From Paratinospora sagittata (Eukaryota > Streptophyta > Magnoliopsida > Ranunculales > Menispermaceae): a stretch of DNA of 64,000 nucleotides. The notes under the pieces were generated by a model. That model saw nothing but the letters and a program-made list of their open reading frames with translations, had not been told where the DNA came from and searched no databases. Positions 24,992 to 35,581 of this stretch are shown piece by piece. Location: positions 45,879,554-45,943,553 of the forward strand of contig CM069593.1 of assembly GCA_035771175.1 (NCBI GenBank). Direction: 5' to 3'. Every line of letters starts with the position of its first letter. Position 1 is the stretch's first letter. The position numbers and the translations under genes are program-made.

Positions 24992-25158
24992 AGCGCAGAC
25001 CTTGGTGCAATGATTGAGGTTGCTCCATTGTGACATGGAGGTCACAAGTCTGAATCTGGAAATAGCCTCTCCAATAAGAAGGTAAGGCTAGGTCCATCGC
25101 CCCTTACCCAAACCCTGTAATGGCGAGAGCCTCATGCAGTGGGTATGCCGTTTATAAT
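24992..25158 (+). mobile_element. Au-like SINE
   Basis: The body carries a tRNA-like head with GGTGCAATGATTGAGGTTGC and box B region GGAGGTCACAAGTCTGAATC. These are followed by the block that typifies the Au SINE family of flowering plants: AATAGCCTCT, GGTAAGGCTAGGTCCATCG, CCCTTACCCAAACCCTG and GCGAGAGCCTCATGCAGTGG. Family assignment is from recall of the Au consensus. Ends are approximate. Confidence 0.8.
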
Positions 25159-25159
25159 A

Positions 25160-26059
25160 TTTTATAGTGTCCCCATCTTAAAATTTGTATTTTCTATTAC
25201 ACTTAATTTATAAACTGTTATTTCTTTATTGACCAATATTTTGGCCAATAAGCATGGTTGGCTTAATAGCAATCTTCTATTTTTTCCCATTTCATACGTT
25301 AATGAGATAAGGTCAATCATATAACAATCCAAAAGCACTCCTCCACTTAACCCAACCTGTTTTAATTTATGATTGGCATTATTTTTTATTTCTACCTCCT
25401 AAATAATTAAGCCTAAATACCTAACACCCAGTTAGGTCTGTTATTCAAATATAGATTATTGAAGTATATGACAAATAAGAAACATACTATAAACAAAGAG
25501 TGAGTGCCTAGATAGTGAAATTCAAAAATAGTTCTCTTTCAAAATTGTACTCAAAATGGATTCCTTTTCGAAAATGATTGAAGTTGGTTTCTAAATTTCA
25601 CTTTTTAAGTTGTATCCAAAGGTTAGAATCATGAACCAAACACATCCTAAAGCATTCTTTTTTCTCTTTTTGGTGCGCAAACATCCTAAAGCTTCCACTA
25701 CTTAGTCTCTCTTCACTTCCAGTTTTCATCATCTCACCGCCTTCATTTCTATTTCCACCCAAAGTACATTTACCATATTCAGTCTTAGTATTGTAACTCA
25801 CGAGCCCTATGAATTTTAAAGTTTCTCTACAAAAATTTAGTTTAGCATTAATTCTTAATCAATTTCACCAATTAACACACTATTGTCAATAAAAAAAATA
25901 TAAACTATAAAACATCTTCTTGAATATGTTCAATTAATTCATTCATATCTAGTGCAAAAAGAGGACTTAAGATTCATCATTGGTGTAAACATATTGTAAT
26001 TGGAAACTCACTAATTTCTCATACTGTGCTTCCGCTAAAGTTATCACTCTATCATACAC
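25160..26059. other. AT-rich intergenic DNA
   Basis: No gene or clear element between the Au-like SINE and the next LINE. Confidence 0.4.
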
Positions 26060-28240
26060 ATCTCTCTTTTTTCATTGGAAATAGAGAATGTATTGATGAA
26101 AAAAGGAATAAACCTAACAAGGGACAAGAAGGCCCCCAAGGGGCTGAACTACAAAAGGTTAGCCTACTTGGGCCTGAAATCTCCTAACAAAAGACCGATA
26201 CCCTTATTACAAGACAACACCCCCAGGGAAGTTCTAAACGAACCATATCCCAGAGCGAACCCACTGTACAACATCTCTAATTGAAGAACCTCTCATTTCC
26301 TTCCAACCACATTGACCATTAAAAAATAATAATAATAATAATAATAATAATAAAGTAAGGGAAGTTGTCCTCCAAATGATTCCAAAAGTCTGGAATGGAC
26401 CTGGTCCTCTGGAAACCAGAACACATCTTCCAACAAACCTAATAGCACGGTCTCCATCTCAAACTCTCAAACAAGCTTCCTCCAAAGGTGTTGAACAACA
26501 GGGTATGGAGTGAACAAGTGATCAATTGTTTCTCCTTCGTTCTTCCAAAGGATACATCGATTCAAAGAAATCAATAGGTAAGGCTTGCGCCTTTGCACAA
26601 TGTCACAGGTGTTCATCAGATGTAGTTTGAAAAAGGAAAGGAAGGGAAGGAGGGAGAGTTAGTAAGGAGTGAGAAGAAGAATTTGCAAGTAAAGGAATCC
26701 GCGTTATCACAAGACCATAACTGCCTATCCTCCAAGAGGGGCCTAATTCTCACCCCTTCTACCTTTGGTAAACAAAATTCCACATCAGAATCTCTCTATA
26801 ATGTGAGTTGCAAGCAAAATGGAAATTCCAGGAGGCAGAATTAATTTTTAGATTCACTTAATGGATGAAGGCGAGTATTGGTTTGAAGTGTAACCTAGAT
26901 AATCTGTAAAGTAAAGGGAAAGCCAAGGTTAAGCTCAAGGGACCACACCATATATCCACCCAAAAACATATGTTTGTCCTAAGCAGAATCTGATTAGGTT
27001 AAGGAATTGCGGTTGGAGAAAGCAATAAATTTCCAAAAACTCCTATAGGTAATTCTACAGTCAGAACCAACATCCTGATTGTTGTTAAGGTACCCGTGTC
27101 TACTCCTAATGACTATGGCCCACAACAAATTGTGATCTTCAGGAAACCTCCAAAGCCATTTAGTCACTAGAGCCTTGTAACTGGCCAAGACATTCCCAAG
27201 ATCAAGACCTTATTTTTTTCCTTCAACCTAAACACCATCTTCCAACAGGTGCTCGTCGTTTCCCTCTTCCACCCATTCCACCAGAAAATTCCTTATCAGT
27301 CTTTCCACTCTAGCCGCTACAATACTGATTGGATCAAGGCCATTTTGCCTCCTCTGGAAAAGGTAGTTCCTACCCCAACAGGATTACATCTTGGAACATT
27401 TTAGACAACTGGATTCTAGAAAGCCGCTTTAGATGGATTGCCTCCAAATTGGAAACCAAGGTAGTTCATCAACTATGAACCAACCGAACATCCTACACTA
27501 GAGGCCATCACCTCCACCCTAGAGGGGTCGAAACTAATTCTCACTATAGTGCTCTTGGACATATTGATTTTAAGACTTGAAATTCTGCAGAAACATCTCA
27601 CAATATTGACAGTATTCCTGAAAACTTGCTCGTCTCCTTCAAGTAAAAAGAGAGTATCATCACGAATTGGGGTGGGTTACGACACCTCAATCTTGTCCTT
27701 ACCAATCTTCAACCTTCAACTATATAGTAGGTTGTAGCTTTCTCCATCTTTCCTCCCAACACATCAGCGACCAAGGTGAAGAGAAAAGGAGAAAGGGGAT
27801 TCCCCTAATGAAGACCCCTAGAGCTCTTGAATCTACCCCTAGGTTAGCCCTTAATTAGCACAGAGAATGAGAGAACCAAACCAAGTTAATGCACCTTTGA
27901 TCCAATTCTCCACTTTCTTTTCGACCACAATACAAAAAATCCCAGCTCACATGATCATAGGCTTTGGTAAGATCAATTTTGAATATGATCCCTTAATTTT
28001 GCTTTTATAATCCTCTACCGCCTCACTACCAACCAAAGCAACGTCCAAAATTTGTCTACCATGAACAAAAGTTGCCTAGGCATTAAAGATAGTGGTGTGA
28101 AAAGCCTGTCTAATTTAGATGGAGAGCACCTTGGCAATGATTTTGTAAAGGCTAGAAATATGTTGATCTACCTTAAGTCCGACTCCGCCACCCTACAAGA
28201 CTCCACCTTTTTGGGGATGAGAGCAATATAAGTTGGGGTT
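26060..28240 (-). mobile_element. LINE remnant, RT to 3' end (LINE E)
   Basis: On the minus strand the RT region reads IFKIDLTKAYDHVSWDFLYC near 27980-27921, a GIPFLLF piece near 27800 where QGDPLSPFLF is expected, and TKWLWRFPEDHNLLWAIVIR at 27167-27108, followed by ITYRSFWKFIA. Only short open frames survive; the copy is riddled with stops and shifts. The left end near 26060-26110 resembles the 3' terminus of such elements. A (TAA)n tract sits inside at about 26323-26353. Confidence 0.75.
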
Positions 28241-30806
28241 TATCTCTAATTAAGGCAATTCCTGCCATTTATCAAATGTGCTCATTTCTACTTTTATCTT
28301 TTGTTGTTTTACCATACAATTCATACTAACCTTCACATTTTTATTAGACTAAATTTATTAACAAGTTATTTCATTATTGATTCTATTACTTAAAACAAGA
28401 GTAGCCTTGTAGCGGACTAATAAAAATTTTATCTTAACTTCGTAAGGATGAATGATTATAAAGTATTTTAGAAGCACTTCACCACTTAACCCAATCTATT
28501 TTAATTTTATGATTGAGATCATTTCTTATTTCTTCCTCCCAATGAATAAGTAAACTTCAATACCTTAAGTTTGCATGCTTTGGTATTTCTTGACTTTCAA
28601 CCTTCACTATCTCTCCATTTATCATTATAATTCTACATAAGCTACAGTTAGTGGATTAAGTCTTAGTTATATTAATCATGAACCTTCTTCATTCTAAATT
28701 TCTAAGGCCAAACATCTCATAGGTATCAAAGTAGTTAAAGGTGCAAGACGCACTTAAAGAGATGATAAACCCTAGAGCCTGAGGTGCAAGCACAAGTGAA
28801 GGGACAAAATTCATTAAAAAAATTTATTTATTTATCAAAAACCTGATTGTCTTAGGTTTGATTTAGGTTTTGATACAAAAACCAAACCAGATAGACTCAT
28901 GTACTCTAAACTGTCAAAAAGAATCCGACCCAAATAATTGAAGTAGATTGCTCTTTCGGGCTTCAATGCATGGAAACCAATACCCACAAACTGATAAAAC
29001 TAAAAATCCAGGCAAATACATAAATGAGACCCTCATTCAAAAGGTGGCCATTGCAAAACAGTTACCAACCACAAAATTTGTAACAAGATTTAATACCTGT
29101 TAAATATCATCCAAACTCCCATCAATCCAAAGTTCCAGCATGCTGGCTCTTCCTCCAAGCTAAGTGGGACACCCACTTGCAAGTTATTAGGTAAACAGAA
29201 GCAAGTGGAAGTCCATTACCCAAAAATAGAAAATGAAACATCAATTTAAAGGTGCAACTCAAGCTTCAACAACTCCTAACTTAAACATCTGATAGCAACC
29301 CTAGATGTGGGCATCAACGACTTAAGAGAGGCTATCTACATTCATCCAAAAACCCAATTGCTCCTCTGTTATAATTTGGTTTAATCATTTTAAGACTTTC
29401 ATGTAATCACATTCTTAGCCATTTTAATAACAGAGTAATGCCAACAATCAAACCGAGGGGAAATCCAACACATTTTATTATAGGTTCAAGAAGATCTACA
29501 GCAAATAAGAAACAGAAAAGACATCACCCATTACTTGTGTGCCTCTCATATTATCAGCGCAACTAATCATAAAGGACCTAGTAGCACTTTCTCTCTCTCT
29601 CTCTCTCTAATGTTATTAATAAGAAAAGGAGAAACACAATAGACTCATCCAGGAGATGAGAAAACAAGCAAACAGAACATCCTAAATCAACTTAAAATCC
29701 TCAAGTGCTCCCAACCCTTAAGCCATTCCCCAAAAGAGAAACCCCTAGAGAGTCTAGAAGTTGCTATCCATAAGGAAGCTGAAACAGCCACGACATGGAG
29801 TTCCTCACTGACACTTTAGGCATGTTTATACTGACTACCATTTTGTACATTCTTCTCCATACGGTGCAAGCATTAAGTTTTTGAGTCTTAATCAAGGATG
29901 AAGTTAATCATGTGTTCTCCATTAGATTTAAGGGACTAGATGATTTAGAATTTTAAACCTTTGACAGAAAAACCATGCACTTAAAACAAAAGAATCACAC
30001 AACAAAACCATGCACTTAAAACAAAAGAATCACACAACAAAATTAAATCATGTGAACATCAAAAGTGGGGAGGGGGGAACATGCAGACTAAGAAGCATTG
30101 GTCGTTGTCCTACAAACTCAAAATTCCAAAGGCTCCAACTAACTATTAAAACAGCTTTTCTAGCAAAATAGTAGACATCTTCTTTCAATTAGGTTTGTGT
30201 ATGAAACTTAGACCAAATCATGTATATAACAGCTAAATACCAGTGGTTGTTTAACTGTAATCCATAATCAGTAGGCCTAATGAGTAATGATCATATTTAT
30301 TGAACCCCATCACCTTGAATCTAAAACCTACAATTCCAGAAGAGATGCATACCAAGTCAAATTGAATCTTGATAAGACTTGAGAGAAGGTTTCTCTCTAG
30401 TTTTTGTTTCTCTTTTCCCTTAAGGTTCTTTGTTCAGCAGAAAAATAACATTTTCCCCTTTCCATTTTAAATATTGCTTAATAGTATTATAGTTTTCAAA
30501 CTCCTAGTTCTAGTTTGAACAGTTGTTCTATCTTGTTCATCAAACGTTGAGGTTTGTTATGTTTCACTAAATAATATAGCAATAGCATTAGTAGTAGCAG
30601 TAATAATAAGTTCACCGCACCCTCCTCCATTATCCCCCAAAAATAGAAGAAACCAAAGAATTTACCTGCTCATATCTCCTCAATAGAGAATCTGACCAAA
30701 ACTTTGCACATGCACTTAAAAAAAACTGGATAATGTGCAAAAAGTTCCAATCACAAGCTCTGCAGGGCTTGAAGGAAGGATAGCATTCGTGAAACAGCAG
30801 AAAAAA
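28241..30806. other. Intergenic DNA and 3' UTR of the RRM/RS gene
   Basis: No supported gene. A (CT)n tract lies at about 29590-29608. Sequence just after it (29610-29860) vaguely resembles the 3' end of a minus-strand LINE but has no readable protein. An almost perfect 36-bp tandem duplication (ACAAAACCATGCACTTAAAA type) lies around 29964-30040. Confidence 0.4.
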
Positions 30807-32876
30807 TCAAGAACAGCTATGAGAACATTCTCCCCATCCACTACTGCTTCTGATATATTTATCCACAATACCAAATTCCTCATTCTGAGCTATTCGCCTG
30901 GCATAGTTCTCAATTGAAATAGGCCCTTTCTTCAATCTTCGGTAATAGATGATCTCCCATGGCCATAGACGAGCAGAACCAAAGTAAGCCTCCACAGGAG
31001 AATGTCTTTCATTTTCTTCTGGCATAGCCAATCCGTAATGCTTCAATACCATATACATCTCCTGAGAGGAAATACTTGAGGGATTCTTCAAATGCGAAGC
31101 TACAACATCTGGCTTCTGCTTCTCGATAGATGCCCAAGTATCTTGCGTTGCTGCTGGCTGAGAGTCATCAGCTTCCCTCTTTTCAACCATATTCTCTAAG
31201 GATAAATTATTATCACCAAATGCACCAGCTTCTGATGGAGTCACGCATGGTCTTTTTGCCCCATTTTCAGTTCTCTGGTGAGAATGTTGTCCATCCCCTT
31301 CCCATGGCTCTTGTTGATCATTACTAATCTCATCTTCTAATTTGAATGTGTGCTCATTTTCTGTCGGCTGTCCCCCATCAATCACAAGCCGCTTGCGTTT
31401 GTTGCCACCATTCTTCTCCAAATAATCCTTCGCAGAAGCACTAGTATCCTCCATCAGAGCCTTATTGGGAGATGATGCTAAAGGCTTGCTTAGTAATACA
31501 GATAGAGACAGGGATAGAGACCTTGACCTTGACCTGGACTTGGACGTAGAACTTTTAGAACCTGAAAAGGACGAAGTTGACATGGACCTTGAACTTGAAG
31601 ATATTGAGTGGGATTTAGAGGATACCGACCTTGATCTTGTTGATCTTGAAGTAGAACTTGGCCCTTGAGATGGTGAATGTGAGTGAGAGCACAAGCTTGA
31701 TCCCGTGGACTTGGAAAGTCGAGATGATGAACCAGATACCTTTGCTTTTTTCCCCTCGTGATACTTCATCGAGCCTCCAGCTTCCCGTCTATGTTTCTTC
31801 TTTCTACAGGAATCTCTTCTTAATGGAGACCAGTGAGTTTCATTTAGTGCAGGAGTATTTTCACTGATGATCAACGTTTGAGGCTTTCCAGAACCAGATG
31901 ATTTTCTCTCTCTTTTGTGTTGCTTGAACAATGGAAAGCTTCCACAAGGATTTAACGTCTTACCCCAAGTTTCAGTTCTAAGACTTTTTAATTCCTTGTT
32001 ACCTCGAACTCTAAAATTGGCATTATTTTCTCGCCTTCGATCAAATCGGGTAAACTTCTCTTGCCGGTATCCAGCCTCGGGACAGTTACGCCTCAAATGG
32101 CCCATTTTCCCACAAACAAAACATCTCTGCTCCTGTTCTAGATTATCTGGGGGCTTTGAAGTAGCTTCACCGGTGCAATCTCTCAATGATTTATTTCCAG
32201 GACTTCCCAAAGCATGAGAACCATGAGAATTAGTTACTGGGTGATCCCTGTCTTCGTTTATTCTGTCATAACCATGATAAGGTTCATAACGGTCAAAGTT
32301 CGTGCCATTGTCCACTTCATTGTTATCCAAAGGATTGCTGGCAGACTCACCCCATCTACCATTTTCCCTGAGGTTGGGTTCTACAGATATTTCTTGATCC
32401 AGCAAAGTTTCTTTGGCATTAGGATGTTTTTCCCCTCCACAATCTTCAGCATCATCACCAGAGTGACCTGTTTCCTCTTCAAGAAAATCATTCCCGTCAA
32501 GCTCTTCATCTCTCTGATATGATTGCTTAGAGACCATTTTAAATCCCCTTTGATCATGTGAATTGAAATTCCTCGTATCATTATCTTCTCTCCTCGTGAA
32601 ACCCCTACCACCGTGTGATTCATAGAATCTGGACCCTCGCATATTTCTTCGAAATGACTTCAGTTGTTTGTTCGCCCATGTTAGATTTACTGGCTCCCCA
32701 CCAATATTCTTACCTCTTAATGCTTTCAGAGCTTTTTCAGCATTTCCTGGAAGATCATAATGTACAAATCCATATCCATCTTTTAGCTGTATGTTACAAC
32801 GACCAAACCTGCGGAAAACACGCTCTATCTCATCCCGCCGAATACGAGGTGTGAGATTACCAAGAAACAATGACAT
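30807..32876 (-). CDS. RRM and CCHC zinc-knuckle, RS-rich splicing-type protein
   Basis: A 689-residue protein in one exon. Residues 1-70 are an RNA recognition motif with RNP2 LFLGNL and RNP1 DGYGFVHY, typical of SR splicing factors. A CCHC knuckle CFVCGKMGHLRRNC has its ligands at 252, 255, 260 and 265. Residues about 390-465 are Ser/Arg-rich, including SKSRSRSRSLSLSLS. A conserved-looking C-terminal block (EMYMVLKHYGLAMPEE to about FGIVDKYIRSS) ends the protein. Order and composition suggest a nuclear pre-mRNA splicing or RNA-processing factor, often named SR splicing factor 4-like in plants; function is inferred. I chose the ATG at 32876 because an acceptor (TTGCTGCAG) abuts it, which implies an upstream exon that is either leader or adds a few residues (see findings). 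It is divergent from UEV1 across about 1.5 kb. Confidence 0.85.
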   Translation of the reverse strand: MSLFLGNLTPRIRRDEIERVFRRFGRCNIQLKDGYGFVHYDLPGNAEKALKALRGKNIGGEPVNLTWANKQLKSFRRNMRGSRFYESHGGRGFTRREDNDTRNFNSHDQRGFKMVSKQSYQRDEELDGNDFLEEETGHSGDDAEDCGGEKHPNAKETLLDQEISVEPNLRENGRWGESASNPLDNNEVDNGTNFDRYEPYHGYDRINEDRDHPVTNSHGSHALGSPGNKSLRDCTGEATSKPPDNLEQEQRCFVCGKMGHLRRNCPEAGYRQEKFTRFDRRRENNANFRVRGNKELKSLRTETWGKTLNPCGSFPLFKQHKRERKSSGSGKPQTLIISENTPALNETHWSPLRRDSCRKKKHRREAGGSMKYHEGKKAKVSGSSSRLSKSTGSSLCSHSHSPSQGPSSTSRSTRSRSVSSKSHSISSSSRSMSTSSFSGSKSSTSKSRSRSRSLSLSLSVLLSKPLASSPNKALMEDTSASAKDYLEKNGGNKRKRLVIDGGQPTENEHTFKLEDEISNDQQEPWEGDGQHSHQRTENGAKRPCVTPSEAGAFGDNNLSLENMVEKREADDSQPAATQDTWASIEKQKPDVVASHLKNPSSISSQEMYMVLKHYGLAMPEENERHSPVEAYFGSARLWPWEIIYYRRLKKGPISIENYARRIAQNEEFGIVDKYIRSSSGWGECSHSCS

Positions 32877-33380
32877 CTGCAGCAATCAATGATAAAAAAT
32901 ATTTTCCATGTGAAAAATACTTCCATAGAACAGGGGAAAAAATAAAACAGAAATAAACAAGTACAACCAGGATTTTGTATTGGCATGATAATAAAAGCCA
33001 TTCACTTGGGGTATTACATTTACAGCATAATGCAAGATACTGGCATGGTGACACTCAATATAACGAATTTTACATTTATTTGGAATTTTCAGTTGCTTAT
33101 AACAGATGCGTAACAAATGGATAGTGGGCCTAAATCATACACACCACAATCACATCACCTGACGAATAGAGTAGAAGCACACCAAAATAGTAAATAAGCA
33201 AAGTTTCCATTCTCTTGTGTCAAAGACCACCAAAAACACTAAAACGAATGAAAACACTGTCACTAGACTTAGCAAGAACCCTAAATTCGAAATAAATTCT
33301 TAAACTTCTCCCTTTCAATTTGCCCAAAAAAAAAAAAAACAAAATAAATAAACATACACCATAGAAAGCGTAAGCAAAAC

Positions 33381-33543
33381 CTGCATTTCTATCGAACTGT
33401 CGCTCATCGTAAAACTAATCGGACTTTAGGGTTCTTCTCTTCGATTTTCTCAGAGAAACCTCCTCACTCATTCGAATCAAGAAAGATCGGTAAATGAAAT
33501 CTTACGATCGACTGAGATAAAAGGAAATTAAAGCAAGGGTACC
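33381..33543 (-). other. Candidate upstream exon sequence of the RRM/RS gene
   Basis: The minus strand has a splice donor after CTTCTCAG at 33542 and another after ATGCAG at 33380. The second follows an ATG at 33407 whose 27-nt frame (MSDSSIEMQ) would join in phase to the main start at 32876. Which donor is used cannot be told from sequence. A (GA)n tract at 33704-33729 lies in the leader or core promoter. Confidence 0.4.
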
Positions 33544-33696
33544 TGAGAAGCTGAAGAAGATAAGAACCTCGGAGAAGATGATTAATTAAAACCCTAGCAG
33601 AAGAAAAACCATCCAATCACTCGGGCCTTCGGTGTGTTGTGCTCTGCAAGGCCTTGCCGTTGCTTCTTCTCACTTCTCTGGAAGGCTTTCCTATTG

Positions 33697-33703
<7 letters not shown>

Positions 33704-33729
<26 letters not shown>
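33704..33729. repeat. (GA)n microsatellite
   Basis: AG repeat of about 26 bp at the 5' end of the RRM/RS gene; GA/CT tracts are common near plant transcription starts. Confidence 0.9.
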
Positions 33730-33799
33730 CGTGGTTCCGGATCTTCCGTAGGTAAAAAGATTGTGTTCGTCTTAGCCATCGATTAGTGTACCGCAGCTG

Positions 33800-35340
33800 T
33801 TGATTGATGTGGCGGTTCAGGTTATTTGTGGTGTGCTATTTTCGCCATGCTTTCTTTTTCTTTTTCTTTTTCCTAATATCACTCTATTAATTAAATTATT
33901 ATTTTCATGAAAGATAATTTTAGGTGGAATATTTTAAGGAGAAGTTTAGCTGCGTTTGGCATGAAATCTTAAAATAATTTTTCAAAATTTTTAATATAAT
34001 TTGATTTTTTGTGTACTTATCATTTTTTTAAATGGGTTTGATATTGTATTTTTAATTTGTTTTTAAAATTTTGAAAACATTAAAAAATTATTTGGTTCAA
34101 AATTGTTTGAATTCAATAATAATATAATAAAATATTAATTTAATGCAGTCTTGTCTTTTATTCTAAAGTGTCATGTTATACAATAACACGTGTTTACCCA
34201 ATTAAGAAGACGAGGAGCATTGTTTTTTTTTTTTGAAAAACTTGACCCATAAAAACGTAAAAAAATGTCTTCCATACGTTTTCAAAAAACTAACTGTTTT
34301 TTAAATTTTATCCTTAAAATTGTTTTTAAATCCTGTTGAACTAGATGCATTTTTTGTAACTTTTTCCACGTTCATTTTAAAATACTAAAAACTATATTTT
34401 AATTCGAGACCGGATGCAGCCTTTATTTTCTCACCCCTAATCTAAGAAAATTATGGCGAGAAAGATATATGAGAAAAAAAAAAAAAAATTGGCTTACAGT
34501 TGACACTAATTTTAACTTAAAAATTTTTGTTCTCTAATTACTTGACAATTTGTCAATGACATCTCTTTGAAATTGATGTGTCTAATTTATGAGGTTTCAA
34601 GTCCAACAACCCTCTTAAATACAACACAATATAACTCTTTCCAACTCCTTCCAATTTTTATTTATTTATTTATTTATTTATTTAATATAGGGTATCTAGG
34701 CTAGCTTATATGTACTGACTTATCCTCGTGGTGAGCACCCAGTAAGGGGGGAGATTGACATTCTCCCGGGGGTGTGTATGTCTATTTATTTATACTATGA
34801 ACGAGCTAAAGTGGTCTGGTTAACAAAAAGAAGAAAAAAAAAATTAAACTCTATGTGTAATGTATACATATGATTACACATAAAAATTTGTATGTAAGAG
34901 ACAATTGCAATTACAAAATTGTAATAAAGATCTAAGAAATACTCTAAGGCCTGTTTGATAGTTGTGAAGAATTTTACCGAGCAAACTTAGGGTTCTCAAT
35001 AAAAAAATAGTCTTATGATCGCGCATGGAAAAATGTTAATAAAATAAAAAATAATAAAGTCATTGAATATAAAATGTGAATAATATTACAAATTTTGTCG
35101 TGAAAAAATTTGAACGAGAAATAAGTTTTTTTTTTTTTGAGAAAATATTGACAATAAAACATTCGTAACTTTATTTTCTTTTTAAAAGATATTTTCTTAC
35201 TTAAAAAAAAAAGAAAACAATTTTCTTATGAGAATTGTTAGGAAAAAAAAGAAGAGAGAGAGATTGAGGGAGGTAAGAAGAAATAGCTTCAATTCCAGAG
35301 TAAAAGGTCGCAGTTCTGTAACCGAACAAAGTAAAACCAG
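33800..35340. other. Divergent promoter region between the RRM/RS gene and UEV1
   Basis: AT-rich, no coding signal. It contains an (ATTT)n tract at about 34657-34684 and, at 34953, an AAGGCCTGTTTG terminus that resembles one end of a MITE whose other end I could not find. Confidence 0.4.
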
Positions 35341-35581
35341 AACCAAGAATTCAGGTTCCGGTGGCGTTCAAGTCTAATAGGGGCACAGTGATATTTGATA
35401 ACTTTATTCCTAGTGATCATCTTCTTCTCGATTCCCATCGCTCTCACCTTCTATTTCTTCTCTTTATTCTCTCCTTTGTGTCTCTCACCGGATTCTCCTT
35501 TCATTTCTTCTAAAACCCGCGAGACCTCGGCCACGTCTCGACGACGCACGCTCCGATTAGACGAAACGACTCTCATCATTC

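Noticed and set aside
31465..31668. Open frame rich in Asp, Leu and Glu on the plus strand
   Set aside because: It is the reverse of the Ser/Arg-rich region of the RRM/RS gene.
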